Origin: Notospermus geniculatus
Lineage: Eukaryota > Nemertea > Pilidiophora > Heteronemertea > Lineidae
DNA length: 64,000 nt
Direction: 5' to 3'
Assembly: GCA_002633025.1 (NCBI GenBank)
Contig: NMRB01001248.1
Span: 30,509-94,508, forward strand
Below, in pieces: positions 57,286 to 64,000 of the stretch. Every line of letters begins with the position of its first letter. The stretch's first letter is position 1. The notes below the pieces were generated by a model. The model had not been told where the DNA came from. It worked only from the letters and a program-made list of their open reading frames with translations, and ran no database searches. The position numbers and the translations under genes are program-made.

Positions 57286-57949
57286 TCTGTGATTTTATAG
57301 AGCACCTACAAATGAAGCCATTCCCTTTCTAATGATTTTGTAGTTCTAAGCATGGGATGCGAAATCCCACGGTCGACGATAGTGAAAACGTCGTCTACCG
57401 TGCGTACTCCAAGAACACCTCGTAAACAACCTCACCATCTGGTATCGAATGGTCGGCAATATTTGCCAATTTGACGGTGAAATATTGGCCCTATTTTCTT
57501 GGGAATGCACTTGACAGTGACAGAGTCACCTGCACCGCGGAGGTCAGCCATAAATAAACCCTTGACATCGCTGGATTATCGATAATCCGCTGCTAAATTA
57601 AGACAAAGGAGGCCAATTAAGAGCGTTCGTGAGGAGTATTGACCATGTAATGCACACCGAGCCTTTTTTCGCGAGCATGTTCTCATTGCAAATCTTTGTG
57701 TCAAACTCATCGGAGCCAATCAGAAACAGTGTCACAGTTGGGACCACCAATCAGAAGCCTTGATTATCAGTTCATATTTTACGTTAATCAATAGAAGACA
57801 CACCTCAAGCTTTCTGGAGAGGAGTGTGTAAAAGTCATCGGAGCCAATCAAGAACGGCTTTGGGAGAACCAATCGTAGGCATTGGTTGTCATATTAATAT
57901 TTTATGTTAATCAAATTGCTGGCTGTTGTAACTAGCAACTGCGTTCCTA
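57286..57949. other. No gene seen
   Basis: CATCGGAGCCAATCAGAAAC (57709) and CATCGGAGCCAATCAAGAAC (57838) begin two diverged direct repeats of about 130 bases. No coding feature is supported. Confidence 0.35.
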
Positions 57950-58045
57950 AGGCTCCCCTCCTTTCACGTCTGGATCGAACCTGGAACCTCAGAGGTAACA
58001 GGCCACTCCGGTTTCCGCTACACCACTCCGACAGCCCAACACCAT
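57950..58045 (-). repeat. tRNA-derived SINE head, partial
   Basis: On the minus strand: CGGAGTGGTGTAGCGGAAAC (A box) and GAGGTTCCAGGTTCGATCCA (B box). It is truncated before the CTCCTGC block. Confidence 0.65.
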
Positions 58046-58790
58046 TCTTACCCCAATACCCCAAGATGCGTACACTCTAAGCAACAAAATATGAGTAGAT
58101 TTCAACATGTCGCAGCCGACTTCGTCAGTTAATCCAGCGGTTGATTAGAGGCGTTGATGAAATCGACGAAATTGAATAATAATATTTGATTGGTAACAGA
58201 GCGTTTATTGAAGCCATGTCGGCAATGATTAATGTAATATTTCTTATCACTGCTGTCAAAGGATGCTTGATTCGCTGGTTTAACCCTTTATGCTAGTCCC
58301 ACTCTCACGAATCACGCCACGATTGAAATCGTGGTCTTAATGGCGGAGTAATCGTGGTGGTCCTATCCGATCCTGAGCTCAGTCGTGGCAATCGCGTTCA
58401 TCGTAGAAACGTTTTGGACGGTTCAAAAATGTTCAACGATCAACACGATTGATTGTCACGATTGCCCGGGGCACAGAATGAAACGTGCCGATCTATCTCG
58501 AAGCCGCATTGTCATTTTTGCCGATGGCGTGACCCCGAACAAACTGTCACGACCTTGGAGTAGCTTCACCTGGCCTCGGCAGTGTACGACTTCCCGTAAG
58601 TGCATCACAAATACCACAACGAAATCAACCATTTGTAATATCCTTGAGAGTAGAATCATTTCTGCGTTACCATGGCGGCGAGAAATCGGGATAAAAATGC
58701 CAAGTTGGAATAAAGTGAATGCTGAGCAGCGAGGGGTTAAACACGAGTCGAGTCATGTCAGGGTCTTTGACCAAACACTAGCCTTTCTAT
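58046..58790. other. No gene seen; small hairpin near 58318-58352
   Basis: CACGATTGAAATCGTGG (58317-58333) is a short hairpin. The open stretch 58385-58798 (+) is 137 codons long but has no domain, no start context and no repeated-family support. Confidence 0.3.
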
Positions 58791-58804
58791 ACTTTTGATT
58801 TCTA

Positions 58805-59540
58805 TGCCATTGATGAACTAGGATGGAGTGTAATTGATAAACTAGACATATCAGGCAATGCCAATGGTGAATTATGGCGCCATTGATAAACTCTAACTAC
58901 TTCAAGAGTCGAAGTAATTGTTAAAGTAAGACACATCAGTCAGGTAATGCCATTGATGAACTAGGGTGCTGTGTAGTTGATAAACTAGACATCAGGAAAA
59001 CCATTGATGAACTAGGGTGCTGTGTAATTGATAAACTAGACATCAGGCAAACCATTGATGAACTAGGGTGTCATCGGTCTAGCCATTGCTAAATTGTAAC
59101 TACTTTTCACGAGTCAACGTAATTGATTAACTAAGGACACATCAGGTAATGTCATTGATGAACTAGGGTTCATTTCTGTGCCTTTAATGAACTAGGGTGC
59201 TGCATAATTGATAAACTAGACATGTCAGGCAATGTCATTAATGAACTAGGGTGCCACTCGTCTAGCCATTGATAAACTTAACTACCTCAAGAGTCAAAGT
59301 AATTGACTTTAAAAATAAGACACGTCAGGTAAATGCCGTTCATTAACTAGGGTTCATTTCTGTGCCATTGATGAACTACATGTAGGTTGCAGTGTAATTT
59401 AATTAACTAGTCATGTCAGGCAATAGCATTAATAAACTAGGGTGCCATTGGCCGAGCCATTGAGAACTATAACTAATAATCAAAGTACATGTAACTGAGA
59501 AACACATTAGACAATGCCATTGACAAACTAGGGTTCAATG
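58805..59540 (+). repeat. Degenerate satellite of GCCATTGATGAACTAGGGT units
   Basis: CATTGATGAACTAGGGTGCT GTGTAATTGATAAACTAGAC ATCAGGCAAAC and longer variants recur about 12 times. Spacing alternates between about 58 and about 115 bases, with a second motif AACTACTTCAAGAGTCAAAG TAATTGA between some copies, so it has higher-order structure. Confidence 0.8.
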
Positions 59541-59747
59541 GGCATCCTAGCTACGATAGAGGGCAGCACACCGAAACTCGGTCCTATACAATGGACGGCT
59601 TTTGTGTGGGAAATTGATCAGGACCGAGTTGCCAGTTTCATTTCAATAGATTTAACCACTGGTGACACCTATTGAGCCAGTGAGCTAGGGCCCTCATTGG
59701 TGTAGCCACCACCGATGAACTAGGGTTCAATTGGGCTAACCATTGAC

Positions 59748-61232
59748 GAACTATAAGGTATGTATCAAAACTGAACGTACGAAAACGAAAAATGAACCTA
59801 CGATTAAGTTGAACATGTAACACTGAATGTGATTGGTCGCCCGCGCCTTATCGACCACAGCGCCGACTGATGGTGAACGTAACCATAATTATATGTTTTC
59901 GTCCGCTAGGTCCACCTTGTGATTGGTTAACAGGAAGATAAAGCACAATCCCCTGTAGTGAATGGACAGTGTAGGGCGTAGACTGGCGGGTCTCGGTACG
60001 GTTTGCTTGAATAGAGTCCCTGTAATTGACGTTAGTATCGCCCGATATGGCCGATTAGCAATGGCCTTGAGGCTTGAAAACCCACGACACACACGACCCT
60101 ATTATACAATCGACAAAGAAATACCAGGAATGTCCTCCAGCATGTCGCCGTAGGTAATGACATGGCAAAGGGTCAAAACCAACCGCGTGATGTAAGATCA
60201 TGTAATGGGGCCTCCGTGTAAGGAAGGACTTGCACTCTCTCCCCAGTCATCCACCAGAAGTCCATTACTGACCCGTCACCACAAAACGAGTACAAAGTCG
60301 CTCTGAAGTTAGCAGGTCGAGACCAACGTTTTGTCAATTTCCGTAGCCCTTGGCGTATTATTGTAGACCTGCGTTTTGTAAAATCTCAGTGATTACGTTT
60401 CTGCCTTAAGTTTTATCTCAGCTCCTCGAGTAAGTTGGTTCATCCTAGTTCATATCTTGTGATTTGATGTGACGGGTCACATTTCATGGGAAGCGACTTG
60501 TAAAAAAACGTCTTTTCCGTTGTGACGGCCATTTGGCGTTGTCGTCAATAGGGAGTTTTCGCAAAGCCCCCGAAACGCCAACGTGAACGCCAATTCCATT
60601 GTTCAACGCCGCGAAGAGAACAGTGAACGATAGCGGGATAGAAGTTCGCGTCGTCGTGTCGGGGGATTTGCGAAAACTCTCTATTTTTTCTTCGAATCGC
60701 CGAAGAGGCATAGGGGATCCAGTGGTGGAATCGGTCTTCCGTCAAAAAGTGGGAATCGCGGTGGTGGTGGCGCTGAGCTGCATTTTGTCAGTAGCAGAAC
60801 AAAGACTGGTTGACAAAGCACAACAATAGCGCATGGCTCATTGACCTTGTTCCATTTACTTCGTCAAACTCGCGCCCGAGTAACTTGGTCAAAGAGAAAG
60901 CGACACCTCCCACTTGCTCTCTCGGTTGAATTAAAACTTGCATGTATTGTATCATTCATTTTATCTATTTGGTATACCTGGCCAAGAGGCGGAGTTTTTA
61001 GCGTTTCAATAGTTGTTGCGCAACAGTGCTCATTCATCCACACCGACGGTCGTTAGAATCAGGCGGGTCTATCAATGAAAGTGGGTGGGGTTACCATTCA
61101 AAACCGAACGAAAACTGGACGTACACATAACCCACGTGACTGGGGATGGCCAGTCATAAATGTAGTACCAAATGTTCAAGGCCGAAAACTGGACCTTTAT
61201 AAGTTTAGTTTTGATACATACCTATAAGTACT
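59748..61232. mobile_element. 1.5-kb terminal-inverted-repeat element, ACTATAAGGTATGTATCAAA
   Basis: ACTATAAGGTATGTATCAAA ACTGAAC at the left is mirrored by GTTTAGTTTTGATACATACC TATAAGT at the right (about 27 bp, two or three mismatches). GAAAACTGGAC recurs near the right end. It contains a MITE (60547-60684), so it is older than that insertion. Interior frames are short and I see no transposase, so I take it as a non-autonomous deletion derivative. Confidence 0.7.
60547..60684. mobile_element. MITE, family TA/GAGAGTTTTCGCAA, copy 5 (nested)
   Basis: GGGAGTTTTCGCAAAGCCCC CGAAACGCC at the left and GGGGGATTTGCGAAAACTCT C at the right, with TA on both sides. The body has AATTCCATTGTTCAACGCCG and GGATAGAAGTTCGCGTCGTC. 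Confidence 0.85.
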
Positions 61233-61850
61233 TTAATCAGGAATACGTCTCAGTTGAAATGCCACAGAGAGATGAACTCCAATCTACTTTTCTCTCCATA
61301 GAATAACTTAAAGCCAGACGGCTCAGTCTATCGAGATCTCATCACTACCAGTGACAGAATGTTAAAGTACTACCTCTTGCTTTTGTTAATTCTTTTCAAT
61401 TTGGAACGTCCTTATTTGTAGCCGCGGTACGCCAGTCAATCCACGTTTGTGAATAAAGCTATCTTATTAGATCTCTTGGTTGTCAAATGTTTTAGACAGG
61501 AGGCAGATTTAATGAGGATTTTCAAACAGACAGGTGTGAAAGGAATGCGAGTCCCAGGAATGGAAGTCCCAGTTACAATGGTCTGTTTTCGGACATCATG
61601 GTTTCAATAGACCTTTCAAACAAAGATGGCGGTCGACTAGTTCTCACCATATGACGCCAGAAGGTTAATACCATTGGCAGCTGGCGCGCTAAACTGGTCA
61701 AGCGGGCCATGGGTACAAAAGTTTAGGTAAAATAATTGTCAGAGGATGCGTTTGGTAGTGTTATATCATGCTTGGGCAATGAATGGCCACGACGTCATGT
61801 GGGAGAACTAGTAGGCCATCATATTAATGTTGGAGTCTCTTCTGAAATCT
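61233..61850. other. No gene seen
   Basis: Non-coding by eye. No repeats with defined ends. Confidence 0.3.
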
Positions 61851-61868
61851 AGTGGGGAAAAGTGCCAG

Positions 61869-61945
61869 CCTGGAGAAGACCCCGGTTGGGGTCGAAAATT
61901 TGCTTAAACCTTGGAATTCGACTTCCTGTATTATATCAGTTTGTG
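61869..61945 (+). ncRNA. Hammerhead-ribozyme-like motif, copy 3
   Basis: CCTGGAGAA, then GACCCCGGTTGGGGTC (61878-61893), GAAA (61894-61897), an ATTT-GC-stem region, then CCTTGGAATTCGACTTCCTG TATTATATCA, matching the tail of copy 1 (TTTTGGAGAGACAACTTCTC TTATTATATCA). TTTGTGTGTCGATTTTTGTG follows, as beside the other copies. The first core strand CTGGAGA departs from CUGANGA at one position. Confidence 0.4.
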
Positions 61946-62407
61946 TGTCGATTTTTGTGCCTTACTTTGTGGATATTAATGTTGGAAAGGTCTATACCCT
62001 AACTTTCATTGAGCTAGTTCAAAATAGTTTCAAAAAAACCCTCCCATCGCGACGAAAAGCTCTAAAAAAGAACAAAAGAGTTGTGGACAATATTGTAATT
62101 ATATTAGGCTAATAGCACTCCGATTTTTTATATTCATCATGTCGGTAATACGATAGGAAGTCATGTTTTTTTACTGAACAAGGAACGGTCGCTAGGGCAT
62201 TCGAGATGGGTATTTTTTTCTTATATTGATGTCTGTATCAGGGAGGCTGACTACGCGCTGGCTTGTTGTCGATTGTCAGATATATGAAACGGAAACACAG
62301 ACTGGTCCTCTGTCTTAATGGGACAGGGAATCTCCGACAACATGATGCTAAAATAGTTCCAACGTCTTTTGAATCTTCCCCACCTTTGAGTGTTCCCCTG
62401 TTATTGG

Positions 62408-62523
62408 GCCAAACGAATAAAGACTAGCAAATGCCTTTACTTGAATTTTGCAATACAAATGCAGTCGGCAATGCTGTACACATCTGAAGTAAAAGCATTT
62501 GCTAGTCTTTATTCATATGACCA
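62408..62523. mobile_element. MITE, family GGTCATATGAATAAAGACTAG, copy 3
   Basis: GGCCAAACGAATAAAGACTA GCAAATGCC at the left and GCATTTGCTAGTCTTTATTC ATATGACC at the right, with TACAAATGCAGTCGGCAATG CTGTACA at the centre. Confidence 0.85.
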
Positions 62524-62546
62524 ATTGGCTGGTATCATGTCTTTAT

Positions 62547-62666
62547 GCTGGTATTCATAAAAGTTAGCAAATGCTTTTACATGTACTTAAGATTAGCACA
62601 GCGAGATCCAATGTAAATGCACTTAACTTGAAGTAAAAGCATTTGCTAGCTTTTATGAATACCAGC
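62547..62666. mobile_element. MITE, variant GCTGGTATTCATAAAAGTTAG of the same family
   Basis: GCTGGTATTCATAAAAGTTA GCAAATGCTTTTAC and GTAAAAGCATTTGCTAGCTT TTATGAATACCAGC are inverted. The inner GCAAATGCTTTTAC is shared with the family at 28822/42541/62408 but the outer 20 bases differ. It lies only 24 bases after the previous copy. Confidence 0.82.
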
Positions 62667-62856
62667 CATTGTTTGACGGAATAAGCTAAGTATAATTAGT
62701 GTCGATCTATCGGCCAGCGTTTACCAAACAATAAAACGAAATTCTGACATAGAGAAACACTGGCAGATGTTACACCGGTATAAGTCAGCGCCACCTTGCG
62801 GAGGCAAAGAGTCATAAAACACTTGCTCCAAACCACGTTTCCCAGAGTTTCCCAGA

Positions 62857-62957
62857 CAATCTCGTCCCCAGGGGGTCGTTCGTTGGTTGTCGTTCACAGA
62901 ACGCGTTCGTTAGCGACATCGACGATACGTAACAGACAACCCCTGGGGACAAGGTTG
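62857..62957. mobile_element. Short foldback MITE, CAATCTCGTCCCCAGGGG
   Basis: CAATCTCGTCCCCAGGGGGT CGTT at the left faces ACAGACAACCCCTGGGGACA AGGTTG at the right. CACAGAACGCGTTCGTTAGC is at the centre. A longer relative is at 20508-20873. Confidence 0.75.
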
Positions 62958-63478
62958 TTTCGAGATTGCTTTATACTTCTATTTCCGCCCGAGCCATTTC
63001 GTACCTAAACAAGTCATCTAAATTCTACCAGGGGAGTTCTGCAGCCTGCCGATATCGTTACAAATTCGGAGGCAGGCAATATCGATGTAAAATTAACTAT
63101 CTTAGAGAAAGAGACACGGACGCTGGGGAAATGAGAACAGAATGGGAGGTAGTGGTGTTTATATGAATTGTTACGCTTGGTTGGAGGATGTAACACAATG
63201 AACCACATCATCTTTATCATGGAGAACAAAATTAGACGGCAGATAGAACAAAACTGACAGGAATATTGAGAACGGGATATTGATGGACTCGGTCGCTGTC
63301 GGAAGCACTTCGGATATATTCGGGACTTGGTGGAATGTTCCATTTGACGGTATCATGCGCGTCGAGTTGTGCCCAAAACAGACAATACCAGTTAACCTTT
63401 TCACTGTCTTGGTCAATTTTGCCGAGAACGAAAAAAGTTTGGATGGCCGGCCGGTGGAAGCCGTAACATAAGTATTCA
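62958..63478. other. No gene seen
   Basis: Two overlapping open stretches on opposite strands near 63171-63500 have no domain I recognise. The minus-strand one is Ser/Thr-rich, the plus-strand one is short. Neither has splice or start support. Confidence 0.3.
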
Positions 63479-63479
63479 T

Positions 63480-63530
63480 TGGAAAGCTCTCAGTGAGCAC
63501 TTTCCAATGAATATACCTATGTGACGGGAT
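63480..63530. repeat. Short hairpin, TATTCATTGGAAAG
   Basis: TATTCATTGGAAAGCTCTCA and TGAGCACTTTCCAATGAATA pair around GTG. About 45 bp, possibly a minimal MITE. Confidence 0.6.
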
Positions 63531-63543
63531 TTCCCGTATAATA

Positions 63544-63692
63544 GGGAGGTTTCGAAATCAAACGATAAACGTAAACGTTAACGACAACTTTATTTTTGTA
63601 CCGAAAATGAAATGCAAAATCTGGTTAATGTGAAGTATGGAAAATAACGTTGTCGTATAGTTTTGGTTTATCGTTTGATTTCGAAACCTCCC
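63544..63692. mobile_element. MITE, family GGAGGTTTCGAAATCAAACG, copy 2
   Basis: GGGAGGTTTCGAAATCAAAC GATAAACGTAAACG and TTTGGTTTATCGTTTGATTT CGAAACCTCCC are inverted. AACGACAACTTTATTTTTG and AAATAACGTTGTCG pair further in. It matches 44944-45090 throughout. Confidence 0.85.
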
Positions 63693-64000
63693 CAATTTTA
63701 GGACTTGGTCGGTTTTAATGCTACATGTATTAGTTTTAATGAAATTGTCACTAGCTACTAAAGGGTTAATCATTCATATATACGAAGCACATTTGAATGA
63801 TTTGGAGCAAAACTAAAAGTGACTCGGAGCCGAATTTAAAATTCACTGCTTGATAGACACCGCCCTTAATGTCACATCCAATAAAGATGTAAATTAAGGC
63901 GAGTTCTCTGCCGACAACTTCTGAAGTCTCTTTACGTATAGATAATTCATTGGCTGTTCATGCGAAACAAATGGGCATGTAGGCTCTTCACAAGGAAGAT

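Noticed and set aside
58385-58798. 137-codon plus-strand frame as a single-exon gene
   Set aside because: No domain, no hydrophobic or repeat pattern, no start context. Length alone is within chance for 64 kb.

Overview
This is eukaryotic, animal-type DNA. The genes it carries are split by introns with GT..AG borders in continuous phase. Most of the rest is dispersed repeats: a decayed non-LTR retrotransposon, tRNA-derived SINEs, and dozens of short inverted-repeat (MITE or foldback) elements. The style of the repeats and an expanded orphan class A GPCR fit a marine invertebrate. I would guess an amphioxus-like or other invertebrate deuterostome, or a lophotrochozoan, but nothing here fixes the species. 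There are no operons, CRISPR arrays or ribosomal RNA genes. Runs of N mark assembly gaps or ambiguous bases at 16101-16102, 26634, 42733-42756, 46654 and 54533.

Layout. 1-5.8 kb: one broken LINE of the CR1/Jockey kind (ORF1 tail, endonuclease, reverse transcriptase, C-terminal domain), split by at least four later insertions and several frameshifts. 5.8-8.4 kb: duplicated repeat blocks, MITEs and the first of three hammerhead-like motifs. 8.7-26.5 kb, minus strand: a six-exon gene that I reconstructed from splice sites. It encodes a roughly 700-residue Lys/Glu-rich protein that I cannot name. Its last exon carries a one-base frame break. Its introns (4-5 kb for the larger ones) are full of MITEs, SINEs and a 36-bp minisatellite.

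27-32 kb: repeats and simple-sequence arrays. 32.4-40.0 kb, plus strand: two tandem three-exon genes for orphan rhodopsin-class GPCRs. Each encodes 364 residues, with identical exon lengths (356, 221 and 518 bp) and a conserved block upstream of the ATG. Intron 2 of the first copy has been enlarged by three inverted-repeat elements.

40-64 kb: no convincing host gene. It holds minisatellites with 42-, 53-, 40- and about 28-bp periods, a 0.5-kb duplication joined at an N, many MITEs and several larger elements with terminal inverted repeats.

The most interesting signals are: (1) MITE families with unrelated bodies that share one terminal sequence (G-N-GAG-N-TTTCGCAA) and TA target duplications, which suggests one mariner-type transposase moves them all; (2) three copies of a hammerhead-ribozyme-like core, one of them a perfect 86-bp inverted pair between 18-bp direct repeats; (3) GPCR twins that lack the class A disulfide cysteines and have altered NPxxY and CWxP motifs; (4) a 99-bp perfect palindromic hairpin inside the LINE; (5) the unnamed multi-exon gene and its frame break.
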